Assembly (NCBI GenBank): GCA_025362975.1
Contig: JANYES010000025.1
Span: 102,749 to 166,748 of the forward strand
Length of the DNA: 64,000 nt
Direction of reading: 5' to 3'
Source of the DNA: Alphaproteobacteria bacterium
GTDB lineage: Bacteria > Pseudomonadota > Alphaproteobacteria > Rickettsiales > SXRF01
Part shown: positions 41,022 to 50,302 of the stretch, one piece after another
Layout: each line of letters begins with the position of its first letter
Numbering within the stretch: position 1 is the stretch's first letter
The notes under the pieces: generated by a model
Seen by the model: the letters and a program-made list of their open reading frames with translations, nothing else
What the model was told of the DNA's origin: nothing
Databases searched by the model: none
Translations under genes and position numbers: made by a program

Positions 41022-41504
41022 TCATTCAATACGACCAATTTCCATTAAGAGAGCACGTAGATATTCTTTCTCCGCACCTTCCATTTGTAGAGTCACCAAT
41101 ACTTTAATTCGGCGTTCCAATATAGCGAACACCCGATCAAACTCAGCTTCTACCTCGGCTGGTGTCCCTGGAAAATGCGCAGGATCCGGCGCGCCCCAAT
41201 GGGCTTTTACCGGATTGCCGGGAAAGATCGGGCAAGTTTCGCCCGCAGCGTTGTCGCAGACGGTAATGACAATGTCGATGTCCATCGCAATATCGGTAAA
41301 AACGTCCCACGATTTGCTTTCATATCCCAGCGGGCTCATGCCGTGCCTTTCCAGCGTGGCAAGGCTCAGCGGGTGCACCGTGCCTGCTGGTATGCTGCCT
41401 GCGCTGAATGCGCGGAATTTGCCTTTGCCGTAATGTTTGAGCAGGCCTTCGGCCATGATGCTGCGGCAGGAATTGCCGGTGCAGAGAATCAGTACGTTTT
41501 TCAT
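41022..41504 (-). CDS. arsC: arsenate reductase, low-molecular-weight phosphatase type
   Basis: 160 residues from the Met at 41504. P-loop LCTGNSCRS with catalytic Cys, SAGSIPAG, and the later redox Cys in TVCDNAAGETCPIFPG, as in thioredoxin- or glutaredoxin-coupled ArsC. It reduces arsenate to arsenite. Third gene after arsR and an aquaglyceroporin, so the arsenite formed can leave by the channel rather than by ArsB or Acr3. Confidence 0.92.
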   Translation of the reverse strand: MKNVLILCTGNSCRSIMAEGLLKHYGKGKFRAFSAGSIPAGTVHPLSLATLERHGMSPLGYESKSWDVFTDIAMDIDIVITVCDNAAGETCPIFPGNPVKAHWGAPDPAHFPGTPAEVEAEFDRVFAILERRIKVLVTLQMEGAEKEYLRALLMEIGRIE

Positions 41505-41533
41505 AACCCGCAACATTTCATTTAATTCTCATC

Positions 41534-42226
41534 CTATACCTGAGACACGATAACGGAAGCGGCATTTTTCGGCGATGACGGCACCAACCAGCGCAGCAAA
41601 TATGTAGCCGCCATCGCACCTAGTAGCTGCGCTATGATAAAACCGGGCGCATCTTCCGGCCGGATTCCGGCGAAAGTATCGCTGAAGGAGCGCGCCAGCG
41701 TTACTGTCGGATTGGCAAACGATGTGGACGCGGTGAACCAATAGGCACTGGCAATATAGGCGGCGACGGCGCATGGCATGGCGGAGGAGCGCAATCGCGC
41801 GCATCCCCAAATGATCGTCAGCAGCCCGAAGGTTGCAATGAATTCGCTGAAAAGTTGCGTATTGCCTGCGCGTATATGATGTGAAACCGAAAAGATCGGT
41901 TCGCCAAACATGCCATGCGCCGTTGCTACGCCGACAAAGGCGCCTGCTATCTGGGCAAGGATATAACATAGTGCGTCGCGCCATGCGATGCCGCCTTGTG
42001 TGGCATCCGCCAGCGTGACCGCAGGGTTAAAATGCGCCCCCGAAACGGGGCCAAAAGCCAGAATGAGGGCCACCAGCATTGCGCCGGTAGATAATGTATT
42101 GGCCAGCAATGCGATAGCTACATTACCGCCCGATAAACGTTCGCCCATGATGCCCGAACCGATGACGGCGGCAAGCAGCAGGCTTGTGCCCAACGCCTCG
42201 GCAGTCATACGCCGCGCCAGTGTCAT
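41534..42226 (-). CDS. aqpS: aquaglyceroporin family channel of the ars operon
   Basis: 230 residues, six membrane helices. The two half-helix motifs are NPAV (GAHFNPAVTLAD) and NPTV (SFANPTVTLARS), as in the MIP family. In the arsR-aqpS-arsC arrangement known from Sinorhizobium, this channel lets arsenite flow out down its gradient. Start codon overlaps the arsR stop (ATGA). Confidence 0.9.
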   Translation of the reverse strand: MTLARRMTAEALGTSLLLAAVIGSGIMGERLSGGNVAIALLANTLSTGAMLVALILAFGPVSGAHFNPAVTLADATQGGIAWRDALCYILAQIAGAFVGVATAHGMFGEPIFSVSHHIRAGNTQLFSEFIATFGLLTIIWGCARLRSSAMPCAVAAYIASAYWFTASTSFANPTVTLARSFSDTFAGIRPEDAPGFIIAQLLGAMAATYLLRWLVPSSPKNAASVIVSQV

Positions 42227-42561
42227 CAGCAGCAGGCCTTTTGCAAAATTTTTTCTACATTCTTACAGGTTGATTGGTCCATCGCGCAGCAATCCTCCAG
42301 CAGGAACTGCACTAACGCCTGCACCGTATCCAGATCGGCGCAATAAATAATCGACCGTCCCTGTTTGCGAGAGGTGACAAGTCCGGCCTGACTTAAATGC
42401 GCAAGATGAAACGATAATGTATTTTGTGGAATGCCTAGTTGCTGACTCAATGCACCGGCGGCAATACCTTGCCTGCCATGCTTAACCAAAATTCGCAAGG
42501 CTGTCAGACGCGTTTCCTGCGATAGACCAGTAAAGGCTTTAAGTGCTGATAAAATATCCAT
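42226..42561 (-). CDS. arsR: ArsR-family arsenic repressor
   Basis: 111 residues. Winged helix ETRLTALRILVKHG, GALSQQLGIPQNTLSFHLAHLSQAGLV and SRKQGRSIIY. Metal-binding cysteines are C-terminal (DCCAMDQSTC and a final ACC) rather than in the recognition helix, so sensing resembles the C-terminal-Cys ArsR group. No ribosome site precedes the ATG and a -10 box lies 6 bases before it, so the mRNA is probably leaderless. Confidence 0.92.
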   Translation of the reverse strand: MDILSALKAFTGLSQETRLTALRILVKHGRQGIAAGALSQQLGIPQNTLSFHLAHLSQAGLVTSRKQGRSIIYCADLDTVQALVQFLLEDCCAMDQSTCKNVEKILQKACC

Positions 42562-42563
42562 GC

Positions 42564-42596
42564 ATCTAGAATAGTAGATATAATTGCTCGCGTCAA
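42564..42596 (-). promoter_or_regulatory. ars promoter with overlapping operator
   Basis: On the minus strand TTGACG (42596-42591) and TATTCT (42573-42568) are 17 bases apart, a good sigma-70 promoter. The inverted repeat ATCTA-N6-TAGAT at 42579-42564 covers the -10 box and is a likely ArsR operator. Transcription would begin at or next to the arsR ATG. Confidence 0.65.
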
Positions 42597-42720
42597 TACA
42601 TGTTTATCAAACCGGAAAATTTACTCGATTTGCCGTCTATTTATGAGCCTGCAGCGCATCCACATATATAATTTATGAGCGCGAAAGTAACATAATAGCG
42701 AGTTAAATTTGGCTATTAGT

Positions 42721-44391
42721 ATGAATAATATTGCAATTATTGGGTCGGGACCGACCGGCATTTATACAGCGCATTACCTGATTGAGCGCCATGCGGCGCA
42801 ATCTATCACCATCTTCGAATCTCAGGACGAGGCGGGTAAAGGCACGCCTTACCATCAAGACTGGAATGATAAATCGATGCTGTCAAATATCGCCAGCATT
42901 GAAATTCCCCCGGTGACGCAGACGCTGGTGGAATGGCTCAGTGAACGTTCTGAAATGGAATTGGCGTGGCTTGGCATTGCGGCGGGCACTATCGATGAGC
43001 GGGCTTTTTATCCGCGCGTGGTGCTTGGAGAATATTTTAAGGCGCAGCTGGCGGCGCTGGTCGAGCTTGCGAGTAAATACGGGTGTGAATTGAGGGTCAA
43101 ATCCCGCCATCAGGTGCTGGATGTGGAAGTGACGGACGCGGATTTGCGGGTGAGTGTTCGCGGGTCGGACGGCGTTGTTTGCAACCTAGCTTTCACCCAT
43201 GTGGTGATGGCCACGGGTCATGCGTGGCCGAAAAAAACGGAAATCCGGCCCGGCTATTTCCTCTCTCCGTGGCCTGCTACGGCGCTTAAAACCATCGGAA
43301 ATTACCATGTCGGGATACGCGGCGCATCGCTGACGGCCATTGATGCGCTGGTCGCGCTGGCGACGGCGCGCGGCACGTTCCAGCGCGATATGGAAAACGA
43401 GCTGCATTACTTTACCGAACCCGGCACGGAAGGGTTTCACGTGACGATGATGTCGCGCAAAGGCGTAATACCCGAGGCTGATTTTTATTACCCGATTCCT
43501 TATGAACCATTGCAGTTTTACAGTGAGCAGGCGATTGAGCGGCTGGTCAAAAATACACCGCCAGCGTATTTACTGGATGAAACATTCGCCCTGTTCAAAC
43601 AGGAGTTAGAAGCCTGCGACCCGGAATATGCTCAAAAGATAAGGCTTGCCGGTTTATCGCTTGAAGTATTTTACCAAAGTTATTTCCGCGAGCGCGAAGA
43701 GGCCGACACGTTCGCATGGGCGCAACGCAATCTGGCGCAGGCACGCAAAAACACGCAAGATACCCATACCGTGCCGTGGCGATACGCGATACTGCGCATG
43801 CAAGAGCCTATCGCGCGCATCGTGCCGCATTTGCTGGCGGAAGATTATTTGCGATTCGGGCGATATTTCAAGGCGCTTTTCGTCGATATGTATGCCACCG
43901 TACCGCATGAATCCATCGAACGGCTGCTGGCGTTGCAGCGCGCGGGCAAACTCGATGTGCTTAAAATCGGCGAGGATTATACGCTGGACACTCACACGCC
44001 CGAAGGCGGAGCCACGCTTTCTTTCGATGGGAAAACCCAGCATTTCCCGGCCTTCATCGAGGCTACCGGCCAGCGCCAGCTTTCGCCGCACGAATTCCCC
44101 TTCCCCACCTTGTTTAAACAAGGGATTGTCCATGAAGCGACATTGCATACGCGCGGCATGAAACCGCTGCGTTTAAGGGGTATTGCGCTCGACGCCAGCT
44201 TCCATCCGGATTCCGAAATACCGATGGCTTCGCGCCTTTACTGCCTGAACCTGCCGTTTATCCTCGGCCAGTATCCGTTCGCCCAAGGCATCACCAGTTC
44301 GCACGATATGGGAAAAACCGTCGCCGAGGCGATTTTGCAGGATGGTTTTTCTACCGATTATGGCACAATGCAGACAGCTGTTACTGCCTAG
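42721..44391 (+). CDS. FAD/NAD(P)-binding oxidoreductase-like protein
   Basis: 556 residues from the ATG at 42721. Dinucleotide-binding motif IAIIGSGPTGIYTAHYL at the N-terminus, then KGTPYHQDWNDKSMLSNIASIEIP and a later THVVMATGHAWP, which fit the FAD-NAD(P)-binding family of single-component proteins (PF13454-like). Substrate unknown. The next gene (DUF1543) starts 8 bases after its stop, likely co-transcribed. Confidence 0.82.
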   Translation: MNNIAIIGSGPTGIYTAHYLIERHAAQSITIFESQDEAGKGTPYHQDWNDKSMLSNIASIEIPPVTQTLVEWLSERSEMELAWLGIAAGTIDERAFYPRVVLGEYFKAQLAALVELASKYGCELRVKSRHQVLDVEVTDADLRVSVRGSDGVVCNLAFTHVVMATGHAWPKKTEIRPGYFLSPWPATALKTIGNYHVGIRGASLTAIDALVALATARGTFQRDMENELHYFTEPGTEGFHVTMMSRKGVIPEADFYYPIPYEPLQFYSEQAIERLVKNTPPAYLLDETFALFKQELEACDPEYAQKIRLAGLSLEVFYQSYFREREEADTFAWAQRNLAQARKNTQDTHTVPWRYAILRMQEPIARIVPHLLAEDYLRFGRYFKALFVDMYATVPHESIERLLALQRAGKLDVLKIGEDYTLDTHTPEGGATLSFDGKTQHFPAFIEATGQRQLSPHEFPFPTLFKQGIVHEATLHTRGMKPLRLRGIALDASFHPDSEIPMASRLYCLNLPFILGQYPFAQGITSSHDMGKTVAEAILQDGFSTDYGTMQTAVTA

Positions 44392-44399
44392 GAGGCCAT

Positions 44400-44915
44400 A
44401 TGAAACTCTTTGCTATCTATATTGGCGGTGAATTCAAAGGCGCCAATATCGAACTGCACGACATGCGTTTTGTTGTGGCCGACACGATTGACGGTACGCA
44501 CGAAGAGCTACGCCGCCAGTGGTGGGGAACCCCCGGCAGCCTGCATATCGATTGCTGGTCGGAACTGACACAGGCCGACGGGTATAAAATTACGTTGCAG
44601 CGCGAACCTTCTGTGGAGACGAAAAAATTGTTTTACGTGAATCTCGGCGGTTATGAGCCGGATAAATTTCTGGAGTTGCACAAAAACATGTTCGTGGTGG
44701 CCGAAACCGCATCCAAGGCCAAGGTGCGCGCGCTGCAAACCGTGCGTCATTGGAACGCTTTCCATAAGGACGATATGTATGAGGCCGAGCAATCATTTTA
44801 CATTAACGACCCGCTCAAAGCCCAGTTGCTTTACATCCATCTCGAAAAAATAGACGACGAATCCCCTGCCTCTTTCTGCTGCTATTATAAACCTATAGCC
44901 CTTAAGCAGCCCTGA
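44400..44915 (+). CDS. DUF1543 family protein
   Basis: 171 residues with AGGAGG 6 bases before the ATG. Two repeated halves, each starting with (L)FxxxxGG, ELHxxxFVVA and WxxxxHxD (KLFAIYIGGEFKGANIELHD; KKLFYVNLGGYEPDKFLELH), the typical DUF1543 duplication. Function unknown. Follows the FAD-binding gene in an operon. Confidence 0.88.
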   Translation: MKLFAIYIGGEFKGANIELHDMRFVVADTIDGTHEELRRQWWGTPGSLHIDCWSELTQADGYKITLQREPSVETKKLFYVNLGGYEPDKFLELHKNMFVVAETASKAKVRALQTVRHWNAFHKDDMYEAEQSFYINDPLKAQLLYIHLEKIDDESPASFCCYYKPIALKQP

Positions 44916-45040
44916 TCCGGCGGGCAGCTTTATGGAAAAATTATAACAATTCTTTCGCTCCCGCATCGTATAGCAATGCGACCCCCCTTACCCTGATTTT
45001 GCAGCAATGCACAAACACAAACTTTTTAAGGGAGATTTTT

Positions 45041-45124
45041 ATGCGAGCAGGAAGTGGACTTTTACTGTGGTTACTTGGCATTCCATTGCCGGTTATTTTG
45101 TTAATCGCCTTATTTTCCCGATAG
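45041..45124 (+). CDS. 27-residue hydrophobic membrane peptide
   Basis: AAGGGAG 7 bases before the ATG. The peptide is one hydrophobic segment with a Pro kink (LLLWLLGIPLPVILLIALF) between Arg residues, so a membrane-embedded miniprotein is expected. Ends 9 bases before the start of the membrane protein gene at 45134, with which it may be co-expressed. Too short for family assignment. Confidence 0.55.
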   Translation: MRAGSGLLLWLLGIPLPVILLIALFSR

Positions 45125-45133
45125 GAACCGGCC

Positions 45134-45982
45134 ATGAGCACCATAACAACCGATACTACCACCAGCAACGATTCCGCTGTGGCGTAGTCTGCCATTCTCG
45201 GCGGCGCCGTAACTGCTGCTGCGATTTCGCTGATCCTGCTGATACTGGGTTCGGCGCTTGGCTTATCCACCGTATCGCCTTGGTCGCGCCCGGAAACGAT
45301 TACGTCGTTTACGGTTAAAACCGCGATCTGGCTTATCGTGATGCAGTGGGTCGCTTCGGGCGTCGGCGGTTTTTTAACTGGCCGCCTGCGCAGCAAGTGG
45401 CTCAGGATGCACACGGATGAAGTATTCTTCCGCGACACCGCTCACGGGTTCTTAGCCTGGGCAGCCGCTACCATCCTCACCGCAGGCTTTCTGGCGTCCA
45501 CCGCAGTTTCTATCGTCAGCGGTACCGTCCATGCCGCAGCACCGGTAGCAGCGGCCGCCGCTGCACCAGTATCTGGGCATACCGACGGCGTTATGGAAGC
45601 AAACGGCTATTTCATCGATAGCCTGTTCCGCGCCAACACATCAAGTTCTGCCGTCGCTGGCGACACCAAGGACGTTCGTGCTGAAGTCACCCGTATCTTG
45701 CTGATCGGAACCAAAAACGGTTCCGTGCCTGATGCGGATAAAACCTATCTGGCACAAGTTGTGTCTGCACGCACTGGTTTGAATAACGCCGATGCTTCAG
45801 CTCGTGTCGATACGGTCATTAAGGAACTTAACGATACCAAAGAAAAAGCAAAACAGGAGGCTGAAGAGGCGCGTAAAGCGGCTATGCATGCATCCGTTTA
45901 TATTTTCTTGTCCATGCTCATCGGTGCGTTTATCGCAAGCGCTGCTGTCGCAGTGGGTGGTCGTCACCGCGACGAGTACTAA
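45134..45982 (+). pseudogene. membrane protein gene with in-frame TAG at codon 18
   Basis: AGGAA lies about 7 bases before an ATG that reads MSTITTDTTTSNDSAVA then TAG (45185-45187), then continues without a break for 264 codons: SAILGGAVTAAAISLILL, GSALGLSTVSPWS, WVASGVGGFLTGRLRSKW, HTDEVFFRDTAHGFLAWA. Known relatives have Trp at the interrupted position (VSWxAIxxG), so one base change TGG to TAG explains it. Two or more membrane helices at each end and a helical soluble middle. Internal starts (for example 45338) would drop the first helix. Function unknown. Confidence 0.8.
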
Positions 45983-45986
45983 CCGC

Positions 45987-47177
45987 ATGCCAGCCATTCA
46001 TACAAACGTTAAGGATCGCCAGAGCGTATTGACATCAAGGCGCAACATGAAAATGGCGCGCTCCGCCCATGCCTATGTGCGTGGCAATACCTTGAAGTTT
46101 TATGAATGGTTGGAAACGGCTAACGGGCTAGCCGTACCACAAGGCCCCGCCGTGTGGATCTGCGGCGATTGCCATGTAGGTAATCTCGGCCCCATCGCTA
46201 ATGCCAAAGGCGGCATCGATATCCAGATTCGCGATTTAGACCAGACCGTCATCGGCAACCCGGCGAATGATTTAATACGCCTCGGCTTGTCTCTAGCCAC
46301 CGCCGCGCGCGGTTCCGACCTGCCCGGCGTTACCACCGCAAAGATGCTCGAGCAGATGATGGAAGGTTATGAGCAAGCCTTTACCGAGGGAAGCGCCGAC
46401 ATCGAAAAACCCGAAGTCGTGCAGCACGCTATGAAAGACGCCACGCGCCGCAAGTGGAAACATCTGGCTCAGGAACGCATAGAAGACACACAACCGGTGA
46501 TTCCGCTCGGGAAACGTTTCTGGCCCTTATCCAAAGGTGAAAATAAAGCTATAGGCGAGCTGTTCGACACTGAAAAAGTGCGCCGGCTTGTTACCTCCCT
46601 GCGCTCGCGCGAAGATGACGCGCCAATTAAAATTCTTGATGCAGCTTACTGGATGAAAGGATGCAGCTCGCTTGGGCGGTTGCGCTATGCTGTTCTGCTC
46701 GGCGTTGGTAAAAAGATGAAAGAGCTCTGCCTGATGGATATGAAAGAAGCCATCCAACCCGCAGCTCCCAGCGAAAAAGGGAGCAAAATGCCGCGCGATA
46801 ACGCCGAACGCGTCGTACAGGGTGCATGGCATCTGTCCCCTGCCCTTGGCGATCGCATGCTGGCGGCAAAGCTCGACACGCATTCGGTATTCTTACGCGA
46901 ATTATTGCCGCAGGATTTGAAATTCGACATCGAGCACCTTACCCGTGATGAAGCAATGAAAGTGGCGAGCTACTTGGCAATGGTTGTGGGCAAAGCCCAT
47001 GCGCGCCAGATGGACGAGGCCACACGCAAAACATGGCAAAGCCAGCTGAACCGCAACCGTTCCAAAACCCTTGATGCGCCATCATGGCTGTGGTCGAGCG
47101 TGGTGGAGTTGGTGACGAGTCATGAAGGTGCATATCTGGAACATTGCCGCAAATATGCGATGAACGCGGCGGCCTAG
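45987..47177 (+). CDS. DUF2252 family protein
   Basis: 396 residues from the ATG at 45987. Family motifs: RSAHAYVRGNTLKFYEWL, WICGDCHVGNLGPIANAKGG and DIQIRDLDQTVIGNPANDLIRLGLSLA, which resemble the phosphate-binding and catalytic parts of kinase-like folds (GDCHVGNL as in aminoglycoside phosphotransferase HGDLHxGN), and KAHARQMD near the end. DUF2252 is uncharacterised. Follows the interrupted membrane gene by 4 bases; its stop overlaps pdeM by 4 bases. Confidence 0.88.
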   Translation: MPAIHTNVKDRQSVLTSRRNMKMARSAHAYVRGNTLKFYEWLETANGLAVPQGPAVWICGDCHVGNLGPIANAKGGIDIQIRDLDQTVIGNPANDLIRLGLSLATAARGSDLPGVTTAKMLEQMMEGYEQAFTEGSADIEKPEVVQHAMKDATRRKWKHLAQERIEDTQPVIPLGKRFWPLSKGENKAIGELFDTEKVRRLVTSLRSREDDAPIKILDAAYWMKGCSSLGRLRYAVLLGVGKKMKELCLMDMKEAIQPAAPSEKGSKMPRDNAERVVQGAWHLSPALGDRMLAAKLDTHSVFLRELLPQDLKFDIEHLTRDEAMKVASYLAMVVGKAHARQMDEATRKTWQSQLNRNRSKTLDAPSWLWSSVVELVTSHEGAYLEHCRKYAMNAAA

Positions 47178-47842
47178 CCCACCGGCAGGACGAACACCGA
47201 CTCGCCGTGACACATAAATACACCATCCACTGAACCCGGCACGCTCCTGATAAAATCATATGAGCGGATGGATAGCCCGCCGGTGTATCCGCCGAAAGAC
47301 GGCATGATCAGCCGTTTGCCGCTGGTGACGAAACACGGCCCACCCATCTTGTGGCCTTTTACCAGCACGCTGACCTTGGGATGGAAATGGCCGCTGATTT
47401 CAAAACCGCCATGCGTGGACTCCAACTCGTGGCGGAACATGATCGAATGAAGCTCGGCTTCTTTGTATCGTAACCCGGCGATCGAATCGTCGATATCGGG
47501 GTCGTGGTTACCGGTAATCCATATCCACTTAGGCACCTGTGCGATTAGTACATTGAGCTGCGATTTAAGTGAAGCATGGAGGCGTGACCCGCCGTGGCGG
47601 TCATGGAAACTATCGCCGAGGGCGACGAAGATGACGGGTTTGAATGTCGCGACGAGATGCGTTAGTTTTTCAATGATCTCGTGGCTGTCATAAGGTGGTA
47701 ACAAGGTGGCAAAGCGGCTGAAAAAACTTCCCTTTTCTAAATGTAAGTCAGATACACACAGTAATTTGATGTCGGGAATCCAGAAAAAACGTCCCGCATG
47801 CAATTGGATGGTAAATCCGGCATAGGAAATATTTGCCGTCAT
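47174..47842 (-). CDS. pdeM: ligase-associated DNA damage response endonuclease PdeM
   Basis: 222 residues. Metallophosphoesterase motifs in order: SDLHLEKG, GDSFHD, TGNHDPD, and GHFHPK. In the four-gene ligase-associated repair set it acts with the DEXH helicase, MBL exonuclease and ATP-dependent ligase. Start overlaps the helicase stop (47839-47842), so it is translated from the helicase mRNA. Confidence 0.9.
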   Translation of the reverse strand: MTANISYAGFTIQLHAGRFFWIPDIKLLCVSDLHLEKGSFFSRFATLLPPYDSHEIIEKLTHLVATFKPVIFVALGDSFHDRHGGSRLHASLKSQLNVLIAQVPKWIWITGNHDPDIDDSIAGLRYKEAELHSIMFRHELESTHGGFEISGHFHPKVSVLVKGHKMGGPCFVTSGKRLIMPSFGGYTGGLSIRSYDFIRSVPGSVDGVFMCHGESVFVLPVG

Positions 47843-50280
47843 TCCACTGATTCCTTAAATAGCTCGTCGCCCTCTGCCTCGCGCATTTCGGCAGTCAAAA
47901 GTGCTGTTTGCGCAGCGCCTTTGATGGTTTCACTACCCATTTCCAGCATCAACGGCACCGCCAGCGGCGAGACATGTCTTAGCCGCATGTGTTTAAGCGG
48001 CTGGGCAAAAACCAGCTCACGCAGATGTTCGGTGTCGGCAAGTTTCAGCTCCACATCTTCGCGCGTCGCCTGTAACAGAATATGATCGGGTTCGTATTTG
48101 CGCAGCACGTCATAGAGCAAATCGGTTGACATCGTCACCTGCCGGCCGGTTTTTTTCTTGCCCGGATGCCGACGCTCCACCAGCCCCGAAATCACCGCGA
48201 TATCGCGGAAGGCCCGGCGCGACATCTGGCTGGTTTCAATCCAGTGTTTGCTATTTACCTGAGTGAGCGATTGTTTCAACAACAACTCGGGATCGGTGAT
48301 TTCCTTCAGCCCCCAGAACATGATTGTGTAATCGTTGGCGATAAACCCCAGCGGCAGCAAACCCGCTGCTTCCATGCGCTGCGATACCAGCAGGCCCAGC
48401 GTCTGGTTGGCATTACGCCCGGCAAAACTATAGATCACGCAGTGGTGAAACCCCGCATGCATGAAGGTTTCCACCAGCATGGAATCACGCGAAGGCAGTT
48501 GGGAGCGCAGCTTCTGCTGGTGCAGCCACTCGGAAATTTCCGGTGGCAAGGTTTCGTCTTCGCTGCGCTCCATCAGCAAGCGCACACGCTCCGCCACCGA
48601 CTGCGACATCGGCATCCGCCCACCCTTGAAAGACGGCACTTTCGGCCGCTCGCCCTTGGCGGGTTCCACTTCCACGCGCATGTCGCGCACGCCTTTAAAC
48701 GCCAGCAACTGCCCCGCAAAAATGAACGTGTCGCCCGGTAACAGCCCTTGAATAAAATACTCCTCCACCTGCCCTAAATCCTTCGCCACGCGTGATTTGG
48801 GTTTGCGCAAACTCACGCGCAACGTCTCATATTCAACGATGGTGCCGATATTCATCCGGTGGCGCTTCATCGCCGTCGGCTCGGCATGATACAGCCCATA
48901 CTCATCGGCGATAATCCGCTGGTACTGGTCATAGGTGCGCAGCGCATAGCCGCCATTGGCGATCAGCGAAATGACTTTTTCGAACGTCACTTCCGGAATG
49001 CCGTTATACGGTGCCGCCTGCTTGATCTCCCGCCACAACGCATTTGCATCAAACGCCCCAGAGCAGGCACAGTTCATCACGAATTGCGCCAGCACATCCA
49101 ACGAACCGGCGGTCAGCGGTTCGCCGTCCATCACCCCTGCTTCCACCGCCTGCATTACGGCGATGCATTCCACCATTTCAAAGCGGTTATTGGCCACGAG
49201 ATACGCTTTGCTCGGTTTATCCAGCCGGTGGTTCGAGCGCCCGATGCGTTGCAGCAACCGGCTGATGCTGCGCGGGCCGCCGACTTGAATCACAAGATCC
49301 ACCGCGCCCCAGTCGATGCCCAGATCGAGCGATGCGGTCGCCACAATCGCGCGCAGCTTTCCTTGCGCCATCATGCTTTCCACCTTCTGTCGGTGTTCGC
49401 GCTCCAAGCTGCCGTGATGTAAAGCAATCGGTAAATTCTTGTCGTTGACTTCCCAAAGCTTCTGGAACATCAACTCTGCCTGCACGCGGGTGTTGACGAA
49501 AACGATCGTCGTTTTGGCGCGCGCAATGGCCCGGTACACATCCTTGAACGCATAAAGTCCGGTATAGCCGCTCCACGGCACACGCGCTTTTGTCGCCAGC
49601 AATTCAATCTGCGGTTTGGCGGCGACAGTGGCGGTGACGATACGCGTATCAGAGCCCAGCCAGCGCTGGTATTGCTCGGGCTTGGCAATAGTTGCCGACA
49701 GACCCGACACGGTCAACTCCGGGCTTATGGTTTTCAGCCGTGCCATGCATAGCGCCGTTAAATGCCCGCGCTTGCCGGGGGCCAGTACGTGCAGCTCATC
49801 GATAATCACGCGTTTGAGACCGGCAAACAGCGTAAACGATTCGGGGTAGGACAGCATCAGCTCCAGCGATTCAGGCGTAATCAGCAGGATATTGGGCGGT
49901 TTGGTCATCTGGCGTTTGCGCATGGATGAGCTGGTGTCGCCGGTGCGCATCTCCACCGTCACCGCCAGTTGCATCTCCTCAATCGGGGTGGCGAGGTTGC
50001 GCTGGATGTCGGAGGCGAGCGCTTTAAGCGGGGAAATATAAAGCGTATGCAATCTTTTAGTGGGCTGCTGATACAGCGATACCAGCGTCGGCAAAAAACC
50101 CGCCAGCGTCTTGCCGCCGCCGGTGGGCGCGATCAGCAGGCTGGATTTTCCCTCGCGCTCTGCGGCCAGCATGTCGAGCTGATGCGCATGCACCTGCCAG
50201 CCTTTGCGCTTAAACCAGCGCATAAACGGCTCGGGCATCAAGAAATCATGCGGCTTTTTTACGCGCTCTTGTAATAGCAT
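47839..50280 (-). CDS. ligase-associated DEXH-box helicase (Lhr-like)
   Basis: 813 residues from the Met at 50280; a Met at 50238 is also possible. Walker A LIAPTGGGKTLAG, DEXH box as DELH (VIIDELHVLAPGKRGHL), motif III SGLSATI, motif VI QRIGRSNHRLDKPSKA, and the Lhr-type C-terminal region. It unwinds DNA 3' to 5' in the ligase-associated repair pathway. Divergent from the exonuclease gene with only 22 bases between start codons, so their promoters must overlap; no ribosome site is visible for 50280. Confidence 0.9.
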   Translation of the reverse strand: MLLQERVKKPHDFLMPEPFMRWFKRKGWQVHAHQLDMLAAEREGKSSLLIAPTGGGKTLAGFLPTLVSLYQQPTKRLHTLYISPLKALASDIQRNLATPIEEMQLAVTVEMRTGDTSSSMRKRQMTKPPNILLITPESLELMLSYPESFTLFAGLKRVIIDELHVLAPGKRGHLTALCMARLKTISPELTVSGLSATIAKPEQYQRWLGSDTRIVTATVAAKPQIELLATKARVPWSGYTGLYAFKDVYRAIARAKTTIVFVNTRVQAELMFQKLWEVNDKNLPIALHHGSLEREHRQKVESMMAQGKLRAIVATASLDLGIDWGAVDLVIQVGGPRSISRLLQRIGRSNHRLDKPSKAYLVANNRFEMVECIAVMQAVEAGVMDGEPLTAGSLDVLAQFVMNCACSGAFDANALWREIKQAAPYNGIPEVTFEKVISLIANGGYALRTYDQYQRIIADEYGLYHAEPTAMKRHRMNIGTIVEYETLRVSLRKPKSRVAKDLGQVEEYFIQGLLPGDTFIFAGQLLAFKGVRDMRVEVEPAKGERPKVPSFKGGRMPMSQSVAERVRLLMERSEDETLPPEISEWLHQQKLRSQLPSRDSMLVETFMHAGFHHCVIYSFAGRNANQTLGLLVSQRMEAAGLLPLGFIANDYTIMFWGLKEITDPELLLKQSLTQVNSKHWIETSQMSRRAFRDIAVISGLVERRHPGKKKTGRQVTMSTDLLYDVLRKYEPDHILLQATREDVELKLADTEHLRELVFAQPLKHMRLRHVSPLAVPLMLEMGSETIKGAAQTALLTAEMREAEGDELFKESVE

Positions 50281-50302
50281 CAAATAAACATAGGTATTTA
50301 CG

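Noticed and set aside
27852..45982. TAG used as a sense codon, given three in-frame TAGs
   Set aside because: Many intact genes end in TAG (for example 1579, 14982, 21220), and nfi also carries TGA and TAA, so ordinary decay explains them.
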